Of a DNA stretch of 11,255 nt, positions 6,121 to 11,255 are shown piece by piece. Each line of letters starts with the position of its first letter. The first letter of the stretch is position 1. The notes below the pieces were generated by a model. The model did no database searches. It worked only from the letters and a program-made list of their open reading frames with translations, and had not been told where the DNA came from. The position numbers and the translations under genes are program-made. Source of the DNA: an uncultured Oscillospiraceae bacterium (GTDB taxonomy: Bacteria; Bacillota; Clostridia; Oscillospirales; Ruminococcaceae); contig CAKSHT010000069.1 of assembly GCA_934457235.1 (NCBI GenBank), forward strand, positions 1 to 11,255. Direction: 5' to 3'.

Positions 6121-6742
6121 ATAGGAGTTCAGCCGCTCGGCGCATTTTCTGTGCGGCTGCCGTAATATCCGGCTGGGCTACTACTGCGGAAATTACCGCG
6201 GCTCCGTTTATCCCAAGCCCGTACAGCTGCTGAATATTGTCCGCGTTCACTCCGCCTATAACTACGAACGGTATTTGAATGGCGCTGCGTATGGAACGGA
6301 TAATTTCCGGCGTGACCTTACGTGTGTTTGCTTTGGTAGAGGTCGGGAATACCGCGCCGACGCCCAGGTAATCCGCGCCGTCTGCCTGAGCCTTCGCGGC
6401 TTCCTCCGGAGTGGCGGCGGATACGCCGATCATCTTGTCAGCGCCCAGTATCCTGCGTGCTTCCGTGCAGGGCAGGTCAGACTGACCCAGGTGAACTCCT
6501 GCGGCGTCCACCGCCTGGCATATATCCAGACGGTCGTTTATTATCAGCGGAACGCCGTATTTGTCGGTAATGCGCTTCACGCGCTGAGCAAGCTGGAACA
6601 GCTCCAGGGAGCTTGCTGTCTTTTCGCGCAGCTGCACGACGGAGCAGCCGCCGAGCACTGCTTTTTCAACGCTCTCCTCAACCGTGGCGCAGGACATAAG
6701 TCCGCTGTCGGTGCAGAGATACAGTGTGTAGTCAACTTTCAT
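6119..6742 (-). CDS. thiE: Thiamine-phosphate synthase
   Basis: ThiE joins HMP-PP and thiazole phosphate to thiamine monophosphate in the cytoplasm. The 207-residue TIM barrel shows the pyrophosphate and substrate motifs: QLREK (37-41), IINDR (67-71), HLGQSD (84-89), GVSA (106-109), GVGAVFPTSTK (127-137) and VIGGV (161-165). The ATG lies inside the end of thiM, with an 11-base overlap in a different frame, so translation is probably coupled. A moderate GAAAGG lies upstream within thiM. It is the last gene of the operon, with its TAA touching the terminator at 6086. It combines the products of ThiD and ThiM from the same cluster. Confidence 0.97.
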   Translation of the reverse strand: MKVDYTLYLCTDSGLMSCATVEESVEKAVLGGCSVVQLREKTASSLELFQLAQRVKRITDKYGVPLIINDRLDICQAVDAAGVHLGQSDLPCTEARRILGADKMIGVSAATPEEAAKAQADGADYLGVGAVFPTSTKANTRKVTPEIIRSIRSAIQIPFVVIGGVNADNIQQLYGLGINGAAVISAVVAQPDITAAAQKMRRAAELL

Positions 6743-7532
6743 CGATTTTCAGCCTTTCTGCAAGGATATCAGGTGTCATGCTCCCGGCAAAATCAAAGAG
6801 CGACGCCCGCAGACTTCCGGGAAGCCCGCTGCGTTCCGCCGCAAGCTCTCCGCATATATTCATGAACGCTATCCCGGCGGCGGTGCCGACAAATCCGTTA
6901 CTGGCGGTGCAGAACGCAGCGCACAGTGCGGAGGTCATGCAGCCCGCTCCGGTTATCCTGCGGAGGTTCGGAGTTCCGTTGTGTATGACTGCGGTACGGT
7001 TTCCGTCGGATATCACGTCATATACGCCAGTCACCGCGCATATGCAGCCGAGCCTGCGGGCGGCGGTCTGTGCGGCTTCCTGCGGCGATATCATGGTTTC
7101 GGAGGAGTCAACGCCGTTTTCGCGGGTGTCAAATCCTGCAAGGTAGGATATCTCGGAGAGATTGCCGCGCACTGCGGTCAGTTTCACACGTTTTGTGATG
7201 TCGGCGGCGGAGTTTCTGCGGAATTCAGAACAGCCGACGCCCACCGGGTCGAATATCACCGGGATACCACGGCGGTTCGCTTCCTCGCCGGAGCTCAGCA
7301 TAGCCTCTATCCGGGACTGCGACGGAGTTCCGAGGTTAAGCGTAAGTCCGTTGGCAAGCGCGGTTATTTCTGCGCTTTCCGAGGGGTCATCCGCCATTAT
7401 CGGTGAAGCCCCTGCGGCAAGCAGCATGTTTGCCGTATCCCCGGCGGTGACATAATTTGTTATGCAGTGTATAAGCGGAGAAATGCCCCGCATATCTGCA
7501 AGGGCATGTCCGATAAGTCTGTTGAGGGTCAT
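6732..7532 (-). CDS. thiM: Hydroxyethylthiazole kinase
   Basis: ThiM phosphorylates hydroxyethylthiazole, a salvage substrate, to the thiazole phosphate used by ThiE. The 266-residue ribokinase-like fold shows HCITNYVTAGDTAN (22-35), LLAAGASPIMADDP (37-50), FDPVGVG (94-100), the RGNLSEI segment (122-128) and the catalytic/anion-hole GAGC (195-198). AAAGG lies about six bases before the ATG. The gene starts 16 bases after the thiW stop and overlaps thiE by 11 bases, so thiW, thiM and thiE form one unit. Next to the thiazole transporter gene thiW and without thiG/H here, it suggests that the organism takes up thiazole rather than making it (inference). Confidence 0.97.
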   Translation of the reverse strand: MTLNRLIGHALADMRGISPLIHCITNYVTAGDTANMLLAAGASPIMADDPSESAEITALANGLTLNLGTPSQSRIEAMLSSGEEANRRGIPVIFDPVGVGCSEFRRNSAADITKRVKLTAVRGNLSEISYLAGFDTRENGVDSSETMISPQEAAQTAARRLGCICAVTGVYDVISDGNRTAVIHNGTPNLRRITGAGCMTSALCAAFCTASNGFVGTAAGIAFMNICGELAAERSGLPGSLRASLFDFAGSMTPDILAERLKIDES

Positions 7533-7548
7533 TATATACCTTTCGTGA

Positions 7549-8091
7549 TTAGGATTTCTGCTGCTGGATATCGCCGACGAATCTGTCGATAGCCTTTACG
7601 CGCTTGAGCGAGGTCACGATAACTGCCGCTATAACAGTACCCACAACGCTGGAAGCGAAGAACGGGAATACGAATCCGAACAGGGTCGCAGCGGTGTTGT
7701 TCATAATGAGGTAAGCTATCGGGAACGACAGCATTCCGCCGAGCACGGATGTCCCGAAAAGCTCACCGATGTAAGCCATCGGCAGGCGAAGGCTGAGGGG
7801 CTTTCCCTTGAATATCCAGTGGTACATTACGCCGGAAAGGAACGCACCGACCATGCTGCCCGGAAATGCGAGCGGCGAGCCAAGACCAGTGATATTGCGG
7901 ATAAGGCTTGCGACGAATGCGGTTCCCATTGACCACCAGGGGCCGAGATAAACTCCGGCGATGATGTTTACAAGGTGCTGCACCGGGGCGCACTTGGCTC
8001 CCAGGAACGGGAACGAGAACAGTGAGCCTACAACAGCCACTGCGACCAGTACTGCCGCGATAGCCAGCTTGCGAATGTTTGTCTTTTTCAT
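7549..8091 (-). CDS. thiW: ThiW, thiazole-specific ECF transporter substrate-binding (S) component
   Basis: ThiW is the membrane S component that is thought to pair with a shared ECF module (EcfA, EcfA', EcfT, none seen here) to import hydroxyethylthiazole. The 180-residue protein starts MKKTNIRKLA and has about five or six hydrophobic helices. It contains the family signature CAPVQHLVNIIAGVYLGPWW (34-53), then IRNITGLGSPLAFPGSM (64-80) and GELFGTSVLGGML. I chose the ATG at 8091 because AAAGAGG (complement of 8098-8104) sits six bases upstream. An open frame 18 codons longer has no ribosome-binding site and would cover the leader hairpin. It has its own structured leader and promoter, and is followed by thiM after 16 bases. 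Confidence 0.93.
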   Translation of the reverse strand: MKKTNIRKLAIAAVLVAVAVVGSLFSFPFLGAKCAPVQHLVNIIAGVYLGPWWSMGTAFVASLIRNITGLGSPLAFPGSMVGAFLSGVMYHWIFKGKPLSLRLPMAYIGELFGTSVLGGMLSFPIAYLIMNNTAATLFGFVFPFFASSVVGTVIAAVIVTSLKRVKAIDRFVGDIQQQKS

Positions 8092-8104
8092 AAGATACCT
8101 CTTT

Positions 8105-8119
8105 CCTGCGCGGCGCAGG
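8105..8119 (-). promoter_or_regulatory. GC-rich hairpin abutting the thiW Shine-Dalgarno
   Basis: CCTGCG/CGCAGG forms a perfect 6-bp stem with a three-base loop, and its last base touches the AAAGAGG ribosome-binding site (8104-8098). It could be the expression platform of the leader, acting on translation initiation. There is no T-run, so it is not an intrinsic terminator. Confidence 0.45.
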
Positions 8120-8148
8120 GCAGAGTTATCCCGGCGCACGCACAAAAT

Positions 8149-8224
8149 GCGTTACAGTATGGCTTATCCGTACTGCCGGTCGATACTCAGAAGTATCCTC
8201 TCACCGCGAAACACGCGTTCCCTC
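8149..8224 (-). promoter_or_regulatory. Structured thiW leader, TPP-aptamer-like in its 5' half only
   Basis: Read on the minus strand, GAGGG is followed by a CGCG-loop-CGCG hairpin (8217-8205, P3-like), GGTGAGA (8205-8199, containing the TPP-aptamer UGAGA), a GATAC/GTATC hairpin (8197-8182, P3a-like) and GACC. This is the order seen in the thiD leader of the same cluster. The expected pyrophosphate half (GAACCTG, CGTAGGGA) is absent. In its place a stem CAGTA/TACTG (8175-8155) encloses GGATAAGCC, followed by AACGC. It may be a variant aptamer, a degraded TPP riboswitch, or an unrelated RNA. The position in front of thiW supports a role in thiamine-related control (inference). Confidence 0.5.
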
Positions 8225-8230
8225 GCTGGA

Positions 8231-8239
8231 ATTATACCA
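8231..8239 (-). promoter_or_regulatory. Extended -10 promoter for thiW-thiM-thiE
   Basis: TGGTATAAT on the minus strand (complement of 8231-8239) is a full extended -10 element. No good -35 is seen in the GC-rich stretch upstream. It lies just ahead of the thiW leader, so thiWME could be transcribed independently of thiDC. Confidence 0.5.
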
Positions 8240-8272
8240 CCGGACGGCGCTCCCCGCCGGGGATTATAATAA

Positions 8273-8323
8273 ATCCGGGATATGTTCCGGGATACAGCGC
8301 TTTATCGGCTCTGGATCCCGGAT
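8273..8323 (-). terminator. Inverted repeats after thiC, possible weak terminator
   Basis: On the minus strand ATCCGGGAT (8323-8315) can pair with either ATCCCGGA (8293-8286) or ATCCCGGAT (8281-8273). The second pairing runs into TTATTATAA, a weak T-run. It probably stops or slows thiDC transcripts before thiW. The two competing partners suggest either decay of a repeat or two alternative folds. Confidence 0.45.
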
Positions 8324-8335
8324 ATGTATTCCGAT

Positions 8336-9649
8336 TTATTTTTCTGTGCAGAACTTGACTTCCTTGCCCTCAAGTATCATATTTGTCGTGCGGACTGCGC
8401 ACATCTTGCCGCACATGGAGCAGGAGTGGCGGTCAGCCGGAGGGACGCTCTCAAAATAAGCGCGCGCCTTTTCGGGGTCTGCGGCTACCTTGAACATTTC
8501 CTCCCAGTCGAGCTTGTGGCGGGCTGCTGCCATCTCGTTGTCCTTGTCGCGTGCGTGGGGGATTCCCTTTGCGATATCCGCAGCATGCGCGGCTATCTTG
8601 CTTGCGATGATACCCTCCTTGACGTCGTTGAGGTCGGGGAGTCTGAGGTGCTCCGCGGGCGTTACGTAGCACAGGAAATCCGCGCCGCTTGCCGCCGCGA
8701 TAGCTCCGCCGATGGCAGAGGTGATGTGGTCGTAGCCCGGAAATATATCAGTTACCAGCGGACCCAGTACATAGAACGGGGCGTTGTGGCAGATGCGCTT
8801 TTCAAGCTTCATGTTTGCTTCAATCTCGTTCATTGCCATGTGTCCGGGGCCCTCTACCATTACCTGGACGTCCTTTGCCCAGGCGCGCTCGGTCAGTGCG
8901 CCCAGCTCGATAAGCTCGGAGATCTGTCCGGCGTCAGTGGCGTCGTCGATACAGCCGGGGCGCAGCGCGTCGCCGAGGGATATAGTCACGTCATATTCGC
9001 GCAGGATATCAAGGACTTCATCATAATGCTCGTAGAACGGGTTCTCGTTGCCGGTCATCATCATCCATGCGAACAGCAGTGAGCCGCCGCGGGAAACGAT
9101 GTTCATCTTGCGCGGGTCGCGGCGGAAAGCTTCAACGGCACGTCGATTGATACCAGCGTGTATGGTCATGAAGTCCACGCCCTGCTCTGCGTGTGCGCGT
9201 ACTACTCTCAGAAAGTCCTCGGCGGAAATCTCCAGAAGATCCTTGTCGAGGTAGCCGATGGCGTCGTACATCGGAACGGTGCCTATCATGGCGGGAGAAC
9301 GCTCAATGAGCTGCTGACGGAAGGTGTTCGTTTTGCCGTAGTTAGACAGGTCCATGATGGCTTCTGCGCCGAACTTTATCGCCATGTCTACCTTCTGCAT
9401 TTCCATGTCGTAGTTCTTGCAGTCGCCGGAGATTCCGAGGTTCACGTTTATCTTTGTTTTCAGCCCGGAGCCTACGCCCTCAGCGGAGAGCGCTGTGTGG
9501 CGGACGTTAGCCGGGATAGCCACCCATCCCTTTGCCACAAGTTCGCGGAGCTTTTCAGGCTCCATATATTCCTTTTCCGCAACGGTTTTCATTTCCGGGG
9601 TGATTATACCTTTTTTTGCGGCTTCCATCTGTGTTTTGTATTCTCTCAT
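8336..9649 (-). CDS. thiC: Phosphomethylpyrimidine synthase ThiC
   Basis: ThiC is a non-canonical radical SAM enzyme that rearranges aminoimidazole ribotide into HMP phosphate. The 437 residues correspond to the short form without the N-terminal domain. Visible family segments are the N-terminal [34 protein letters not shown], the DLSNYGKTN region, [42 protein letters not shown] and [11 protein letters not shown]. The C-terminal cluster-binding CSMCGKMC has C410, C413 and C417, spaced C-x2-C-x3-C. I chose the ATG at 9649, one base after the thiD stop, with AAAGGA upstream. An open frame reaching 9715 would overlap thiD for 65 bases without a ribosome site. It makes the substrate of ThiD. Confidence 0.97.
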   Translation of the reverse strand: MREYKTQMEAAKKGIITPEMKTVAEKEYMEPEKLRELVAKGWVAIPANVRHTALSAEGVGSGLKTKINVNLGISGDCKNYDMEMQKVDMAIKFGAEAIMDLSNYGKTNTFRQQLIERSPAMIGTVPMYDAIGYLDKDLLEISAEDFLRVVRAHAEQGVDFMTIHAGINRRAVEAFRRDPRKMNIVSRGGSLLFAWMMMTGNENPFYEHYDEVLDILREYDVTISLGDALRPGCIDDATDAGQISELIELGALTERAWAKDVQVMVEGPGHMAMNEIEANMKLEKRICHNAPFYVLGPLVTDIFPGYDHITSAIGGAIAAASGADFLCYVTPAEHLRLPDLNDVKEGIIASKIAAHAADIAKGIPHARDKDNEMAAARHKLDWEEMFKVAADPEKARAYFESVPPADRHSCSMCGKMCAVRTTNMILEGKEVKFCTEK

Positions 9650-9650
9650 T

Positions 9651-10454
9651 TCAAGTCCTTTCCGGGAACAGCCGGTAAAAATGACCGAGCGGTCCGTGTC
9701 CCTTTCCGATGTCAAATCCGTGCTCTATGGCGCCGGTTATGTATTCCTTGGCCAGCTCCACTGCTTCCGGCAGGGGATGCCCCTGCGCCTGGAATGCAGC
9801 TATCGCAGAGGACAGCGTGCAGCCGGTGCCGTGGGTGGTGCTGGTATTTATACGCTGGTGGGTGTAGTTGTGGAACTGTTTGCCGTCGAAGAGCACGTCA
9901 GTTGCATCTCCGGGCAGGTGTCCGCCCTTGATGAGAACTGCTCCCGCTCCGTGTGCGAACAGGCTGAGCGCCGCCGCCTTGATGTCCGTATAATCGCTGA
10001 TGGTGCAGCCGAGCAGCTTTTCAGCTTCCGGGATATTCGGCGTTAGCAGGGTGCACAGTGGTATGATAGTGTTGATGAACGTGTTCATTGCAGAGCCCTG
10101 CATAAGCTCAGTCCCGGCGGTCGCGGCGATTATGGGATCGCATACGACTATTTTGGGGTCGTACTTCAGCAGCGCCGCAGCGACTGCGTGCATTGACCCG
10201 GCGTCCGGGAGCATGCCTATTTTCACTGCGTCCACGCGGATATCGCTGAACACGGCTTCAAGCTGGTCGAATATCACCGACGGCGATACCGACATACTGG
10301 AAATCACGCGCTCCGTGTTCTCTGCCACAACTGAGGTTATGGCGCTCATACCATAACAGCCGAGTGCTGAAAACGTCTTTAAGTCCGCCTGGATACCCGC
10401 GCCGCCGCTGCAATCAGAACCGGCGATGGTAAGGCAGTTTTTCATTTCGTTCAC
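9651..10454 (-). CDS. thiD: Hydroxymethylpyrimidine/phosphomethylpyrimidine kinase
   Basis: ThiD phosphorylates HMP-P (and salvaged HMP) to HMP-PP for ThiE. The 267-residue ribokinase-like protein carries [14 protein letters not shown] (11-24), [15 protein letters not shown] (26-40), AVKIGML (76-82), CDPI (105-108), LTPNIPEAE (137-145), LIKGGHL (174-180) and the catalytic GTGC (209-212). The start is GTG at 10454, since AGGAGGG (complement of 10462-10468) lies seven bases before it. The ATG three codons later is too far away. As first gene of the operon it stands directly behind the TPP riboswitch and its terminator. Its stop lies one base before the thiC ATG. Confidence 0.96.
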   Translation of the reverse strand: MNEMKNCLTIAGSDCSGGAGIQADLKTFSALGCYGMSAITSVVAENTERVISSMSVSPSVIFDQLEAVFSDIRVDAVKIGMLPDAGSMHAVAAALLKYDPKIVVCDPIIAATAGTELMQGSAMNTFINTIIPLCTLLTPNIPEAEKLLGCTISDYTDIKAAALSLFAHGAGAVLIKGGHLPGDATDVLFDGKQFHNYTHQRINTSTTHGTGCTLSSAIAAFQAQGHPLPEAVELAKEYITGAIEHGFDIGKGHGPLGHFYRLFPERT

Positions 10455-10469
10455 GGCGAAGCCCTCCTG

Positions 10470-10505
10470 AAAAACAAAACAGACTTCTCCACGATAGAAG
10501 AAGTC
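10470..10505 (-). terminator. Riboswitch-controlled terminator of the thiD leader
   Basis: On the minus strand GACTTCT (10505-10499) pairs with AGAAGTC (10488-10482), followed by TGTTTTGTTTTT. It sits between the aptamer and the thiD Shine-Dalgarno, as expected for transcription termination when TPP is bound. Confidence 0.75.
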
Positions 10506-10521
10506 CCGAGATTTTATTCAC

Positions 10522-10598
10522 GGCTTCCCTACGATGGTATTAACCAACAGGTTCAAAGGGTCGGGCGTATGCCCTCTCAACTCGCACGAGTCCCCCCA
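10522..10598 (-). promoter_or_regulatory. TPP riboswitch (thi box) upstream of thiD
   Basis: Read on the minus strand, a run of G opens the aptamer, then a P3 hairpin ACTCG/CGAGT, TTGAGA (10580-10575), a GGGC/GCCC hairpin and GACCC. The TTTGAACCTG segment follows, then GGTTAATACC and the hallmark CGTAGGGAAG (10533-10524). This is the RF00059-type thi box that binds thiamine pyrophosphate. It departs slightly from consensus (TTGAGA for CTGAGA, GGTTAATACC for GGATAATACC). With the terminator at 10470-10505 it should switch the operon off when TPP is plentiful. Confidence 0.95.
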
Positions 10599-10607
10599 GC
10601 ACTTTTT

Positions 10608-10636
10608 ATTATATCACTATATCGGAGCGTTGTCAA
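10608..10636 (-). promoter_or_regulatory. Consensus sigma-A promoter of the thi operon
   Basis: TTGACA (complement of 10631-10636), 17 bases, then TGATATAAT with a perfect TATAAT (complement of 10608-10613) on the minus strand. Transcription should start near 10601, directly before the riboswitch. Strong promoter strength suits control by attenuation rather than by an activator. Confidence 0.9.
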
Positions 10637-10660
10637 GGATAACGCGGGATTTTCCCGAAG

Positions 10661-11074
10661 TCACACGGGGTTTTCCCAGGTCATCATCTCCGCGAGGGTT
10701 ATCCGGTCAACGACGCTGTTCACGGCGTTGTTTATTTCCTCGTACAGTCTTATCGTCACGCACTTGTCGCGCCGGTCGCAGCTTTCGCCGGTATCCAGGC
10801 AGGCTACCGGGGCAAGGCTTCCTTCGGACAGGCGCAGTATCTCGCCGACTGTGTATTCCTCCGGCTTCCGGGTCAGAAGATAACCGCCCTGGGCGCCCCG
10901 TACGCTGCGGACAAATCCCGCCTTGTTCAGCACCGCGACTATCTGTTCCATGTATTTCATGGAAACGCCGCTGCGCGCGGAGATATCCTTTATCTTCACC
11001 GGCTCCCCGGCGGGCTGCTTCGCCATATCAAGCATAAGCAGTATGGAATATCTGCCCTTTGTCGAGATCCTCAT
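10661..11074 (-). CDS. Rrf2 family transcriptional regulator, IscR-like with three cysteines
   Basis: Rrf2 proteins are dimeric winged-helix repressors or activators, and several sense Fe-S cluster, redox or sulfur status. The 137 residues begin MRISTKGRYSI. They contain the helix-turn-helix (about 25-55, KIKDISARSGVSMKYMEQI), the wing (VRGAQGGYLL, 58-67) and a long dimerisation helix at the C-terminus. C92, C99 and C105 lie where IscR holds its 2Fe-2S cluster (C92, C98, C104 in E. coli), so cluster binding is likely. A GGGGGG-rich ribosome site and a consensus promoter precede the ATG. It stands upstream of the thi operon on the same strand and divergent from the gene at 11201. Targets cannot be read from the window. 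Autoregulation is common in the family. Confidence 0.9.
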   Translation of the reverse strand: MRISTKGRYSILLMLDMAKQPAGEPVKIKDISARSGVSMKYMEQIVAVLNKAGFVRSVRGAQGGYLLTRKPEEYTVGEILRLSEGSLAPVACLDTGESCDRRDKCVTIRLYEEINNAVNSVVDRITLAEMMTWENPV

Positions 11075-11098
11075 TAACTCGCCCCCCTGTCCTTATAT

Positions 11099-11127
11099 AA
11101 TATATCACAGGCAATAATTTTTGTCAA
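11099..11127 (-). promoter_or_regulatory. Sigma-A promoter of the Rrf2 regulator gene
   Basis: TTGACA (complement of 11122-11127), 17 bases, then TATATT (complement of 11099-11104) on the minus strand, about 25 bases before the ATG. The surrounding AT-rich stretch shared with the divergent gene is the likely operator area. A 10-bp palindrome ATACATGTAT at 11160-11169 is the only symmetric site I see. Confidence 0.85.
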
Positions 11128-11200
11128 GCTAGGTGTAATAATTTTCCAACTGAGTGAATATACATGTATGAGGAGCAAATATACACGGAGGGGAAATATC

Positions 11201-11255
11201 ATGGATAAGAAAAGAATCATAATAACCGCGGCTGCTGCTGCGATAAGCGTACTTG
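11201..11255 (+). CDS. 5' end of a gene for a probably exported or membrane-anchored protein (partial)
   Basis: The visible 18 codons read MDKKRIII followed by an Ala-rich hydrophobic stretch (TAAAAAISVL). This is the usual pattern of a positively charged N-region and the core of a signal peptide or anchor. GGAGGGG (11187-11193) lies seven bases before the ATG. The gene is divergent from the Rrf2 regulator, so it could be one of its targets (inference). The product is not identifiable because the window ends here. Confidence 0.7.
   Translation, partial: MDKKRIIITAAAAAISVL

Noticed and set aside
8092..8145. 18-codon N-terminal extension of thiW
   Set aside because: It has no Shine-Dalgarno and covers the leader hairpin. 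The ATG at 8091 has AAAGAGG at good spacing and begins a typical membrane-protein N-terminus.
9650..9715. 22-codon N-terminal extension of thiC
   Set aside because: It overlaps thiD by 65 bases and has no ribosome site. The ATG at 9649 has AAAGGA upstream and matches the usual start of short ThiC.

Overview
The window looks like a chromosomal segment of a Clostridia-class Bacillota, most likely a Ruminococcus/Oscillospiraceae-type gut or rumen anaerobe. This rests on the ffs-dnaX-ybaB-recR housekeeping block, purine-rich Shine-Dalgarno sequences, consensus sigma-A promoters, a short ThiC without the N-terminal extension, and ThiW-type thiazole salvage. No ribosomal or other taxonomic marker is present, so the assignment is inference.

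Left part (1-5744). A divergent gene, of which only the first codons are visible, shares a promoter region with a small-type SRP RNA. The SRP RNA is followed after about 20 bases by dnaX (clamp-loader tau subunit with a very long Pro/Ala/Glu linker), ybaB/ebfC and a hairpin terminator. Next comes a 231-bp non-coding element with near-perfect 18-bp terminal inverted repeats flanked by TTAT, which resembles a MITE. A comEC homologue starts 8 bp beyond this element. Its C-terminal metallo-beta-lactamase-like domain has lost the HxHxDH motif. recR follows three bases after comEC.

Middle (5745-6118). This stretch has no recognised gene but much structure. On the minus strand there is a plausible promoter, several hairpins (one with a GAAA tetraloop, one displaying a CU-rich loop) and a strong terminator, so it probably encodes a small RNA of about 210 nt. 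On the plus strand a 26-codon ORF with a TTG start sits behind a strong Shine-Dalgarno. A bidirectional terminator separates this region from the thi genes.

Right part (6119-10598, minus strand). This is a thiamine cluster transcribed right to left: thiD, thiC, thiW, thiM, thiE. A consensus promoter and a clear TPP riboswitch with an intrinsic terminator precede thiD. A second leader, with its own extended -10 promoter, precedes thiW. The 5' half of that leader resembles a TPP aptamer, but the pyrophosphate-binding 3' half does not match. Together the genes make HMP-PP (ThiC, ThiD), import and phosphorylate thiazole (ThiW, ThiM) and join the two (ThiE). No thiazole-synthesis genes (thiF, S, G, H) are present in the window.

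Right end (10661-11255). A three-cysteine, IscR-like Rrf2 regulator lies upstream of the thi operon on the same strand, with its own consensus promoter. Divergent to it begins a gene, cut by the window edge, whose first residues look like a signal or membrane-anchor peptide.
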